Positions 46,145 to 55,949 of a stretch of 64,000 bases of DNA are shown piece after piece (position 1 is the first letter of the stretch; each line of letters opens with the position of its first letter). Origin of the DNA: Agrypnia vestita (Eukaryota > Arthropoda > Insecta > Trichoptera > Phryganeidae); contig JADDOH010005011.1 in assembly GCA_016648135.1 (NCBI GenBank), forward strand, positions 1 through 64,000, read 5' to 3'. The position numbers were made by a program, and so were the translations under genes. The notes under the pieces were generated by a model. The model was not told where the DNA came from. It was given only the letters and a program-made list of their open reading frames with translations, and ran no database searches.

Positions 46145-46820
46145 TATTTAACAGGCGTTGATAAATTTCACATATTTTATTTATGAGGCGAAAAGTTTGT
46201 TCGCCCAATATAGCAAAAACTTAAGAACGGTGCGCTTTGGTATCACAGATTATTCAGTCTGGAATTTTCAGGTGAATGCGCTATTTTCAGCTCGCAACGT
46301 CATTTGCATCATGAGTTTTACAATATTCAATGAACTGTCAAAAATAGGACGCCATATTTTGAATTTGTTTAAGTAATTTTAACGGTAAAATTTGTGCAAA
46401 AGCAATAAAATGTAGATTAAAATGTAGCAATGTAGTAGATAAAATTTATAAAAAGTAGACTCACAATATTTTCTTTTCTTTTCTCTTAGATTTAGGTATT
46501 CCTATGATTTACTTTAAATTCTTATCTTCATTTTATATGTATATTTCCATTTCTTTTTATTTTCTTATAGATTTAGATTCTTTAATTGTCATTTTTTACT
46601 ACTTTTTACTACTTTAATTGTAATTTTTTACCACTACATAAATACCATATGAGAATAACTGCCACAGTACAGGTTTTTACCTAGTGTGGCAGTTATTAGT
46701 ATCTTGTATTAACTAATGTATATGTAAATAAACAATAAATAAAAAAATAATAAAAAAATAATAAATAATACAAATTTAACACAATAAAGAAAATTTAAAT
46801 AAATTAATTATAAATATATA
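46145..46820 (+). other. 3' end of an unidentified retroelement: stem-loop plus A-rich tail
   Basis: ATAACTGCCACA at 46655-46666 pairs perfectly with TGTGGCAGTTAT at 46685-46696; an inner AGGT-TTTT-ACCT continues the stem. It is followed 20 bp on by AAATAAACAATAAATAAAAA and more A/AATAAA. A terminal hairpin before an A-rich tail is typical of LINE 3' UTRs; a similar arrangement is at 18825. No coding part is recognised upstream. Confidence 0.4.
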
Positions 46821-46862
46821 ATACCCTGACGATGGAAAGATATTTCCGAAACATGTAGGTGT
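46821..46862 (+). ncRNA. Hammerhead-ribozyme-like motif, best formed copy
   Basis: Stem I ATACC (46821-46825) pairs with GGTGT (46858-46862). Core CTGACGA is at 46826-46832, an extra T at 46833, stem II GGAAA-GATA-TTTCC at 46834-46847, GAAAC at 46848-46852, then AT and GTA. ACATGT is self-complementary, as expected for a minimal type-I hammerhead acting as a dimer through stem III. No inverted partner is near. Cleavage would be after the A of GTA. Activity is inferred; the extra T is a concern. Confidence 0.55.
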
Positions 46863-47106
46863 AATTAGTCAAATAATATAAGTAGATACAATCAATATTT
46901 TTAAAGTAAATTATACTGAAGTAGGAATGGGTGGAAAGGGTTGGAATTAGATTTGAGGAATGGAAAGCCATAAGATGTGTATACTTTTATTTTATTTATT
47001 GTTCACTGAAATCTGGCTATTTCTCACACAGGCCAGACCTGTTCTAGAAAACTACCTCAAATTTTATTATTATTTCTGCGTTTTAGGGAAAACTACAGCA
47101 TAAAGT
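46863..47106. other. No recognised content
   Basis: AT-rich spacer. Confidence 0.3.
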
Positions 47107-47142
47107 AGTATAAAAGTATATAACCACTTACTGAAATTTTTA

Positions 47143-47182
47143 GTCTACCGGTTTCGAGACGTATCCGTCTCTTCGTCAGGAC
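47143..47182 (-). ncRNA. Hammerhead-like motif (left arm)
   Basis: Minus strand: GTC-CTGACGA-A-GAGACG-GATA-CGTCTC-GAAAC-CG-GTA-GAC. Stem II is a perfect 6-bp helix and stem I has 3 bp. All core residues are present. Confidence 0.55.
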
Positions 47183-47373
47183 AACACAAGACTTGTCAAC
47201 ACCCCTTTTAGACGCAATCACCTCTCATCCTCCCAACCACTCAGATGCATGACTTCTTCCGGTAGACACCTTAATACATGTTAACTTTCGGTCAGATTAA
47301 CACGCATGTTTACTGCGTGAATAGTAAGTACTATGATTGTTGTATGTAGTGTTATTTACATGGTAATGTAGTT

Positions 47374-47413
47374 GTCCTGACGAAGACACGGGTACGTCTC
47401 GAAACCGGTTGAC
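47374..47413 (+). ncRNA. Hammerhead-like motif (right arm)
   Basis: GTC-CTGACGA-A-GACACG-GGTA-CGTCTC-GAAAC-CG-GTT-GAC. One mismatch in stem II relative to the left arm. Core intact. Confidence 0.5.
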
Positions 47414-47450
47414 TAAAAATCTCAGTAAATGGTTATATACTAACATGATT

Positions 47451-48338
47451 AACATTTTGGAACATTAAGTAATTAGCAACCCAAATATTTTATTCATAAA
47501 TGTAATTAATTGAGCAAACAAATTAATTTAAGAAAGAAATTCAATATTAAAATATTGATTTCCCCAATTGTGCATTGCGCACAAATATTTATCACAAATC
47601 TAATTAAAATAAATGTACTATCGTTTAATTATATTTGGTTTTGCGTAATATTCCTGATCTGCATTTTACAGTTATGTTAATGGTACTGAAAGCCCGTGGA
47701 GTATTTCGAAAAAGAAAAAAATGTTGTTTTTTAAATTGTCAGAATTTTTATGGGGTTCTTTGTACGATTCCGAAACTCGTTAAAGAGGAAAAGTAAACTG
47801 AAAAGAAAACAAAGAAAATTTTAACGAAAAATTAAAAATGTAATCATTAACCAAAGCGTACTTTGGCGGCGAACAAAGTTGAAATAAAACGCCAAAAATT
47901 AAACCAAATTTATAAAAAGGCACTTGCTATCAAATAAGAGTTTATGATTAGCAATTATTAACATAAAATTCAGTTTTAAAAGGGGAAAACCGCGCTTGAA
48001 ACACCACACTAAAATATTATTGCGTTTTCTGCGCTCTTAGTTATAAAACTATTAGCGAAACTTTATAATACCTTAGCTAAATATTAAAAAGTTTACGGTT
48101 CTATTTTACAATTTACAATAAGTATTTAATGAAAAATGTTTAAGCAAACGAAAATTTATTTTTGTACGTAAATAATATCCTAAGAAGACTACTTACTTAC
48201 CACTAAATGAGAAATAATTATATAGTAGCAAGAACATTAAGTAACACTTCTAATAACGTAAGAATGCCTCATATTTCTAAAAAATAATTCTTCAATCGTT
48301 TGGCCCTTTGTCACTCCGAATATACGATACGAATCCTT
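47451..48338. other. No recognised gene or repeat
   Basis: AT-rich; no feature seen. Confidence 0.35.
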
Positions 48339-48920
48339 CACTTTTTTTTTTTTTTTTTATTTATTAGAGACACTAACAGGACACTAACATGATACTCTGA
48401 TAATAAAACATTGTAAGTGAAATGAACATTTTACATGTACATTTATGTGTATTGTATATTTAGTGTTTGAATGTAGTGCGATTAGTATTTAATAAATAAT
48501 TGATTTAATAGATCTTTAGGTTCAGGTCATCGTTTAGAAAATGGATATTGTGTATGAGTGAGTGATTATTAAATGGACATAAACGAATTAAATCACACTA
48601 TTTCGTAATATACTACTTGTATATGAACACTTTTTTATCGCTGGATAACACTTTATTTATTACTTGATGGAATATTCGGTTCTCGCACGTAGTATTTATC
48701 GCATTTATTTAAATCGCCAGTTAGGTACTCCGCCCGATTATTTCACTCTATATCTGTCGCTCCAACTGGCCAACACGGCTGTTGCCTCGCGCGTACTTCG
48801 CACTAAACGAACTGTCGAAAACAGAACTCTCCTCGCCGCGGCTAGTTCCGCTAGATATGCCTGTAAAAGCTGGTTTTATCGAAATTCCTAGATTATTCGA
48901 GTCCTCAGGAGAAGGTTCTC
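48339..48920 (-). repeat. LTR-like segment, copy 2, after a poly(T)
   Basis: On the minus strand, TTGGCCAGTTGGAGCGACAG, GAGTACCTAACTGGCGATTT, CGTGCGAGAACCGAATATTC and AAGTGTTCATATACAAGTAG match, in order, the copy at 26880-27185. Downstream on that strand is AATCAATTATTTATTAAAT and AAACACTAAATATAC. The plus-strand poly(T) of about 20 at 48341-48360 may be an unrelated tail. A gypsy-type LTR remnant is the most likely reading; no internal genes are adjacent. Confidence 0.45.
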
Positions 48921-49094
48921 ATTGCTTCTGGGCTATTTTACACAAAGTTTTTAAACTTTACAAGTATTTAAAATAAAAAGTATTTAAAAAAGTCAATTTA
49001 CAAAGTAATTAAAAAAGTATTTAAAAAAGTCAATTTACAAAGTATTTAAAAAATGTCAATTTGATATGTAAATATGTAAGAATTGTATTTCTAC

Positions 49095-50255
49095 TAGGGA
49101 TTCTGTGTCGAGACAACCCGGGAATTTATTCCCGAGAATTCAAAGATTTTTTGCTGTCTCGAGTCCCGGGAATTTAAAAATTAATAACCCGGGTCTCGAG
49201 ACTTTCCGATTCAATTTTATTCAATATATCCTACATTTATATTTTTTAAATAAAATCTGGTTCTTAGAGTATATACAATACTCTGCTTAGTCGAGAACAA
49301 GCCATACCCATACAGAGCAGGTAGCAAGCAAGCGGTTCGTCAAGATACAGTAGCCGGCAAACATCTTGAAATTCTGCGGCGTAGTGGGGGGACGTTTGCG
49401 CACCAACGAGACCCAAATTTCGTCTTCTGCGCATTCCCCCACTTAGCCAAAGAATTTCATGAAGTTTGTCGGCAACTGTACTCGATTGTCGGTACTCGGC
49501 AGAGAGATTATATTGTCTTTGTAATAAAAGCTTTCGTCGTTATTTGTAAAATATCACTTAAACAAAAAAAAAAATCATGTACATATTTACCCTTGATTTT
49601 TTTCGCAAAATGTTTCTTTGTACGATGCACGTGCTATTCGTATTTCTAGAATAATTTAAAAGAATTCTCCTTGGGTTGATTTATTTGTTGAAATAATCAG
49701 TTTATATTTTGACTTATACGTTCTCTAGCCAGATACGTTCTTCTCCTACTTACGGTTTCCGTCGTTGTATATTCTGAACTGCGGATTTCGAACTTAAATT
49801 GGAAATGTTAGTATTTATTTACTTTATTTATATTTATCGTTCACAGTACGTAGAGAATCTTTTTTATTATTTAATTATAGCATAACCAGGAACAGCCTAT
49901 GTGATTCATCATTAAACGCCTTGGTGTTTTTAAAAACATATTTTTCCTTACAAAAGTAAAGGTTTTAACTTCATATTGATATAAATATTTCGATTAAAAA
50001 AAATGTAATAAATTAAATTTAAATAAATATCGAATAAAGTGTTTTTAAGTTATTTCAATAAATTTTCACCTATCGTACCTACAACACAAATAACATAAGT
50101 TAATTAAAGTAAAGAAGTTAATTTTTTAACATAATTTTTTTTCACTATTTAAACGAAAAATAATTAAAGTCTTGAGTCCCGGGAATTCCCGGGACTTTAA
50201 AAATTTGGGTCTCGAGTCCCGGGAATCGAAAAAACTCGAGACTTCAGAATCCCTA
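49095..50255. mobile_element. hAT-type non-autonomous element (1161 bp) with 8-bp target duplication
   Basis: The ends TAGGGATTCTG and CAGAATCCCTA are an 11-bp perfect inverted repeat. They are flanked by an exact 8-bp direct repeat ATTTCTAC (49087-49094 and 50256-50263), the hAT hallmark. Subterminal regions carry repeated CTCGAGTCCCGGGAAT-type units in both orientations (for example 49170-49200 and 50170-50235), which could be transposase-binding sites. The centre holds unrelated sequence (AGTAGCCGGCAAACATCTTG, CAAAGAATTTCATGAAGTTT) with no transposase ORF. Confidence 0.92.
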
Positions 50256-50263
50256 ATTTCTAC

Positions 50264-51042
50264 CATATATTAAATAAAAAATAAAAATAAAATAACACCT
50301 TTTAAAAATTGTTTCACAAATTTTAAAATTTGGGTACATCGTCACAATCTATTTATGTATATTTCTATCTTAAATAATAATTTTATTCCACGCTAAAATA
50401 ACGGTACAAAATACCCGACTGAAATTTCGAAATATAATAATTTATTCCTGTCCATACTTTCAACGGTTGCTTGATTTTTTTTTGTTTTTACGCGAGAATT
50501 TTCATTTCAACAAAAACAAACGCTAACTCAAAGCGAATGTATTTTTTTAATTTTCTTTGGCAAAATTACATTGCTTACTTTTAAATAAAACGTATGTTCG
50601 TAAAACAAAATAAGACCTTTTGTGTCGCTTTCGGTTTGTGCAAAGAAAATAAAGGAATACTCGACAAGGAACAAACTCAAATGCGAATTATTTTCTACTG
50701 GATTGTACCCAAAAGAGTCCAAGAGCAGAAGACGAAAAAAGATAACGGTTAATAGTGCCAAACAAAAAGTGGAATCTAGGCGTAGCCACGTGGGTAGGTA
50801 CGTGATAGGCATCTCGTGAAAGGCACAAGGAGGCATTATGTCCCGGAATAGTTCGGCGGAAGGGAATTCTCAGTTTGAAAGGAATTTTAAGAGAAATGGC
50901 TGATTTTATTGGCAATGAACGGGCAACTGAGCCCCGCCATGATGTAAAATCGTTACATATCAATTGGAAAGTTCAACAATTGTAATGCCCTTCGAGGCGA
51001 TTAAATTTTTTTTCTTTTATTTGTTTGGAAATATTACAAATA
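50264..51042. other. No recognised gene
   Basis: A 102-codon minus ORF (50836-50528) and a 91-codon one (50963-50688) overlap in a somewhat GC-richer block (50690-50960). Neither has a domain I know. Confidence 0.3.
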
Positions 51043-51280
51043 CTAGTTGTAACCCGTCGAAGATAACGGTACTTTTATATGTCGGTTCTTAAGGAACAAG
51101 TTTTAATTTATTTATATTTAAAAAAAAGAAAAAAATACTATAAAGAAAAAAAAGTTTTTTTTACTAAAAAGAAGAAAGAAAAAGAAAAGAAAAAAGGGGA
51201 AAAAAATTACTATAAAGAAGAAAAAAAGAAAACAAAATTACTATAAGGAAATTACGGACGTTATACGAAGTATATTTAAG
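51043..51280 (-). mobile_element. HelA copy 4
   Basis: CTAGTTGTAACCCG at 51043 is the reverse complement of the Helitron-like 3' end (CGGGTTACAACTAG|T). TACTTTTATATGTCGGTTCT follows, then a purine-rich expansion (AAAGAAG/AAAAAGAAAAG, 51120-51240) and TTACGGACGTTATACGAAG. The 5' TC end is lost. Confidence 0.5.
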
Positions 51281-51990
51281 AGTGTGTATAGACAGTATTG
51301 AACATGTTAACTTACATCCTAGCATATTTAACATACAAAATAATTTTGAAAAATACATTACCATAATAATAATAAAAGTTAATAAAAAATAAAAGAAAAG
51401 AGTAGTAACAATAGTAAATAAACAGTATTAAATATAACATATTAAGATAAATTAAACTATTTTGTATATTGCATCGCAGAGTACTATCAATTAAATATTA
51501 ATTCAATAATGCGACGCAGAATAATTTTCACATGCAATCTTAGATCGCATGGCGACACAAGATAGATGTCAATGTCGGAGAAGAAATCGTTGTAGGCTCG
51601 GCACATTCCCACTATGGGTGAGCGTAATCCGGAGTTGACGCGAAAAACATGAATATGGAAGAGAGCTCTAGCAGCCCTTGCTGGGACGTGGTAATAGTGC
51701 TGGGAAGTGATAGTAGGGGGGGGGAGAATTAAATCGGTTTCGACAGATCTTACACAAGTTGAAAATGTCAAGAGCTGAGAGTCTGTTTTATAAACTTAAA
51801 ATGTTACAATATTTCAATAAATCTGCTTAGTGTGCCGTGGAATGTGCAACCTAAAAATAAGCGAACTTAAGTATTTTATTTGTATTTTCAAGTTTTTCAA
51901 TATGTACATTAATTAGGGAATCCAAATGCTGGATGCATATTCGAGGTGCGGTCGGGTAATCTTACCGAAGTTAAATTTATTCCAATGGAT
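51281..51990 (-). pseudogene. LINE-F reverse transcriptase C-terminus
   Basis: The minus strand near 51975-51920 encodes KITRPHLEYASSIWIPY, the thumb-region RPHLEYAS..W motif of CR1/L2/Jockey-type reverse transcriptases. Further on (51771-51487) an open frame has PARAARALFHIHVFRVNSGL, RSPIVGMCRAYND and DIDIYLVSPCDLRLHV, the conserved tail of such proteins. T-rich 3' UTR follows on the minus strand. Truncated and interrupted by stops. Confidence 0.65.
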
Positions 51991-52025
51991 ATCACAAGTA
52001 AACCGAGAAAAATTACAAAAAAATA

Positions 52026-52187
52026 TCCCAATTATAATAATATCGTTGTCTGTCCGTCCGTCCGTAACTTCTTTATAGTAATTTTTATTTCAGTTTGTCT
52101 CTTTATCTTCTCTTTTTTTATATAAATAAATAAATACTTAGAAACCGACATGTTAAAGTGCCGTCATTTTTTACGTGTTACAGCTAG
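52026..52187 (+). mobile_element. HelA copy 5 (complete ends, 162 bp)
   Basis: A|TCCCAATTATAATAATATCG at the start, TGTCTGTCCGTCCGTCCGTA and CATGTTAAAGTGCCGTCATT inside, and TTACGTGTTACAGCTAG|T at the end. Shortest copy with both Helitron-like ends and A/T flanks. The tRNA-like block of the longer copies is absent. Confidence 0.6.
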
Positions 52188-52984
52188 TACTTAAATAAAA
52201 TATATCAGAAGTGTATGTTGATCAGGCGTGTGCAGTGAGAACATTGAAGCCTGACTTTTAAGTAAACGTATATGTATTGTGGAATAAAAATCGAAATCAA
52301 CGATTAACGTAACAGATTATTATGATATATTTACTTACAATTGAATACTAAAATAACTATAAAGTTACGAGATATACCTTTTACATCGATTTTTTTCCAA
52401 GATATGATAAGAAAAAAGTCATGCTTCATTGTTTTCACTGCATGCCCCTGGTATGATCAATGACCCTTTTTTGAAAATAATTATATTCGCAACGATAAAA
52501 AGTTTAACAGAAAAAACAGTCATAGCTGCGCAGCGGTCACTAATATTCGTTTACTGGTGAAAGTTCTCGTTTAATGCGAGTACAGCAGCAGTGCGAGGAT
52601 TGGTCGTGTACCTACACATTTTCCTTTATATACTCCCATAAAACGTAATCGCAGGGTCTGGGATTCGGGAATGCGGTGGCCATTCATTCCCGATCCAGAT
52701 AAGATATACAAAATGCAAACATTTACCTAAATCCAAAGCACGGTTTGTTAGATAAGATTATGCACACGGTACATGTCCTCCTATATTTATTATCTAGTGA
52801 ATGAGACATGCAACTTAACCTATCTAGTTTCTTTTACAGAATGGAGAAGTTCACGATGTCGACAATACTATATTTAACTTAATGAAATTAAAATATAACA
52901 GTATATGTTTACGTAAAAACGATGCTTCGTGCCTCATTTAAGACGAATAGAAAAACTGAATATATTGGTATTGATGGATACTCG
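52188..52984. other. No recognised gene or repeat
   Basis: Nothing clear. Confidence 0.3.
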
Positions 52985-54070
52985 TATGTTATATCGTGGT
53001 TAAACATATATCAAATCAAACTCAAAGTGTAAAAATCCTTATTAAATATGGAATATCCCAGGGTACGGTATTAGGTCCATCACCTTTTATAATTTACGTA
53101 AATGAAATTTTTAATTAAAATTAAACAGCAAAATAATCTCCTACGCTGATGTACAGTATTATTACAGTACAGCGATATAACATATTATGTTCCGTTTTCG
53201 ATAAACCGCTGTGATCTTCCATTCGATTTTAATATTTTAATCCATAAAAACGCAGATGACATTAACCATAAACATAATACGCGAACAAACTTGCATATCG
53301 ATAAAAAAGCGCATGAAATAAAATATCTTGACATTTTAATAGAATTATATGAAATGGAACTCAAATATAAACTTTATCGTCAGAATTTTTTTAAAATTTA
53401 ATTTAAAAATTTAACTTATATCACCAAAGACAATTAAAACTGTGGATTACGCTTTAATTCAAACAATTCTACAATATGGTATTATTGTTTGGGGAGGCTC
53501 ATATAAAACATCATTAACATAAACACACTCTTAATAACACAAGCATTATTTAAAAAAATAGAATCTACCCTACAACCTGATTATTCGAAGAGTTTTGTGT
53601 GCCTACTGTTATGAAAATTTAAAAAAATATCATTGCTACAAATCTTTAAAGAAAACTATATAATGGATTCTGTAACTTCCAGATCTACAGGATCATTTCT
53701 ACATTTAAAAACGCCCAGAACCATTATTCCTTTCTAGGAATTAATTTTTTAATTCATTACCCGAAAAATTAAAAAAAAACCTAAGTACTTAGTATAAAAA
53801 TGAACTAAAAAAAAATCAATAAAAAACCCTTGAAATTCCCATGAGCTTCATTATATATTTCTTAATTTTGTTTCTCTATATTCTTAACACCTTATTATTA
53901 TAATTTCAATGTCCACGAAATGCACTGATTACTCCTCCCATAAGCACGAGCGTCAACTCTTTTATGACGAGTAAAACGTTTTGATTGTATGAACGTGTTA
54001 TAGAATTCACAAAATTATGTACCACGATATGACTTTAATAAATAAAAATAAATAAAAAAAATGAAAAAAA
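52985..54070 (+). pseudogene. LINE-E type reverse transcriptase, 5'-truncated, with poly(A)
   Basis: KYGISQGTVLGPSPFIIYVN is the reverse-transcriptase motif preceding the palm (53044-53105). ISYADVQYY at about 53128 is the YADD box with the second aspartate changed to valine. The C-terminal QTILQYGIIVWGGSYK is near 53462. Several frameshifts and stops (for example after EIFN) break the frame. The element ends in ATAAATAAAAATAAATAAAA (54040-54065). GxxQGTVLGP...YxxD is CR1/Jockey-type. Confidence 0.75.
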
Positions 54071-54224
54071 TGTTTTCAATGCACGTGCCTGGATCATACC
54101 TAATACCTAACTTACCCAACTAACGCAAAACACAATAATCCCGGTCTTGCAGAGTGCCTCAAAGCTCATAGCTAGTAGCAACAGCTCAATTCAAATTTTA
54201 ATAGAATATATTGTTTACACTTGG
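54071..54224. other. Spacer between two LINE insertions
   Basis: Nothing recognised. Confidence 0.3.
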
Positions 54225-54706
54225 GTGAAATACTAACATATGTATGGAAGTGAAGCCTGGAATTGGCAAAAGAGGAATGAAAGTAGACTGAATGCGGTGG
54301 AAATACGGTCACTTAGACGCTTGTGTGGAAAATCTTTGGTCGATAGAGTGAGGAATGAACAAATTAGAAGTGAATGCAATGCTGGCTGTAGTGTGGTAGA
54401 TAGAATAAAGAAAGAAGTGTTGAGATGGTTTGGTCATGTGCAACGTATGAACGAGAAAAGGATTGTTAAGAAAATATATGAGGCGAATGTTGAAGGCAAC
54501 AGGAAAGACCTGGCACGATCAGGTACTACAAGTATTTGAGGATGTCAAAAGCCGTGTTAAAAGCCGCAACAACCATAGAACGTGTATAAGAAGATGTATG
54601 AATGTGGCCGAAGCAAAAGTGGTGTGCCAGGATAGAAGAGTGTGGCGTTCAATCCTCTCTGCCTACCCCTGCGGGGAAACGGCGTGATGGTTAGTTAGTT
54701 AGTTAG
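54225..54706 (+). pseudogene. LINE-A 3' end with (TTAG)4 tail
   Basis: Open frame from 54240: MYGSEAWNWQKRNESRLNAV, EIRSLRRLCGKSLVDRVRN, VLRWFGHVQRMNEKRIVKK. A frameshift near 54510 moves the end to RRCMNVAEAKVVCQDRRVW and RSILSAYPCGETA*, the usual C-terminus. Noncoding CGGCGTGATGG then (TTAG)4 at 54691-54706. This is the best preserved C-terminal copy in the window. Its TTAG tail differs from the TAAG tail at 5913 and 14279. Confidence 0.8.
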
Positions 54707-54805
54707 AAATACTAACGGTAAGCTGAGCGACATCAAAATTAGCATTTTATTTCTCTCAATATTTCTGACAATCTTCTGTAAAACGTTGGAGTATCGTGAA
54801 ACCAA
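54707..54805. other. Short spacer
   Basis: Nothing recognised. Confidence 0.3.
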
Positions 54806-55066
54806 CTCTTAATAATTTCGCTGTCTGTCCATGTGTCCGCCCGTCCGTCTGTATGTCCCCGTGACTTCGTGTAACGTCCATAATTTCGCTTGAATTCACG
54901 ACTAAAAAAAGAAATTAAACTGATGGAGATGGGGCTTGAGCCCAGGGCCAGCAAACCCGAACCGGCCGTTCCGACCGCTGACCGCTAAAAACATACTATA
55001 AATATATACTAAGGCTTAGCAAACATGCGAACCAATGTTACGTTATTTTTGACGAGTTACACCTAG
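54806..55066 (+). mobile_element. HelA copy 6 with antisense tRNA-like block
   Basis: It begins CTCTTAATAATTTCGCTGTC, has CCGTCCGTCTGTATGTCCCC and ends GAGTTACACCTAG|T at 55066. On the minus strand, 54995-54930 reads TAGCGGTCAGCGGTCGGAAC (A-box-like) and GGGCTCAAGCCCCATCTCC (B-box-like), with spacing like a tRNA. The 5' flank is C rather than A, perhaps mutated. Confidence 0.5.
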
Positions 55067-55400
55067 TACCGAATATTAAAAATTCATCCGCTTTGATACA
55101 AAGCAAATATAATTATTTAAACCGTGCAGAAATTTGAAACAGATTATTTTGGAAGTTTTTAATCAGTTTATTTGACTTGCATCAAAGCGAGTGATTTTTT
55201 TTAATATTCGATATAAATTAGTTTCATTCATGCTTGTTTGATAACACATTGCTGGGATGCCAGCGATCAGCGAGTATAATAATAGGGACCACTTTTCAAA
55301 TGATAATTTTCGGGCGCGAATATTCTAGTGAATTCTGTTACATAAAATGCTGTTAACTGTTTCCAAAAAATGTTAAACATAACAATATATCATAAGTGTG
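55067..55400. other. No recognised content
   Basis: AT-rich. Confidence 0.3.
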
Positions 55401-55640
55401 GTATAAAAGCAAAAGCAGCAATATCCAAAAAAAATTAATGCAGTCATCGAGGATTACTAATTTATAATGTACTGAAATCTAGATTGAAACATAGTCTATA
55501 AATTTATAGGAAACATGATAGATTTGGAAGGAATTTACATAATATCTATAATTCAGAATATTTTAAATTACTAATCCTAGATGACTGCATAAAAAATATT
55601 TTTTTAATATTTTGGACATTGCTGCCATTAATTTTATACT
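55401..55640. mobile_element. Foldback/MITE with about 70-bp inverted ends
   Basis: The left arm has GCAGCAATATCCAAAA and ATGCAGTCATCGAGGATTAC; the right arm mirrors these (CTAATCCTAGATGACTGCAT, TTTTGGACATTGCTGC). Arms run roughly 55401-55470 and 55560-55640 around about 90 bp. No ORF. TAA flanks the inner TGCAGTCATC ends. Superfamily not determined. Confidence 0.6.
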
Positions 55641-55949
55641 CGACATAAGATATGTATCTTGATAAGATATCGTTTTCCATAATAATACAACCTATTTCAT
55701 AACAGTTATTACATTAAACTTACTTATCATCTATTTGTATTATATTTTGAATAATTTAATGAAATATCGTAAAACGTTTAAGAGTTTCACTACTTTGATG
55801 TCATTGACATCTATCAGGGTCATAAAATGCATGTTTATGATCTGCATGGTAAAAAAATAAGTAGGTAAAAAAGCATTTCTCTTAATTAGAGTATCAAGAG
55901 ACGACATTCCCTTTTGAAAATTATAACCTACCTAGTTGTTTCTGTAAAA
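55641..55949. other. No recognised content
   Basis: AT-rich. Confidence 0.3.

Larger units (their letters stand above)
47107..47450. repeat. Inverted cassette with two hammerhead-like motifs and a 170-bp spacer
   Basis: Left arm 47107-47195 and right arm 47365-47450 are inverted copies (TATATAACCACTTACTGA against TCAGTAAATGGTTATATA). The spacer is unique sequence. Both arms keep a motif with ACCGGT as the self-complementary segment. The arrangement is like inverted pLTRs around a short insert. Confidence 0.75.

Noticed and set aside
52026..52187. CCGTCCGTCTGTC runs as microsatellites of their own
   Set aside because: They occur at a fixed position inside HelA copies, so they are part of that element.
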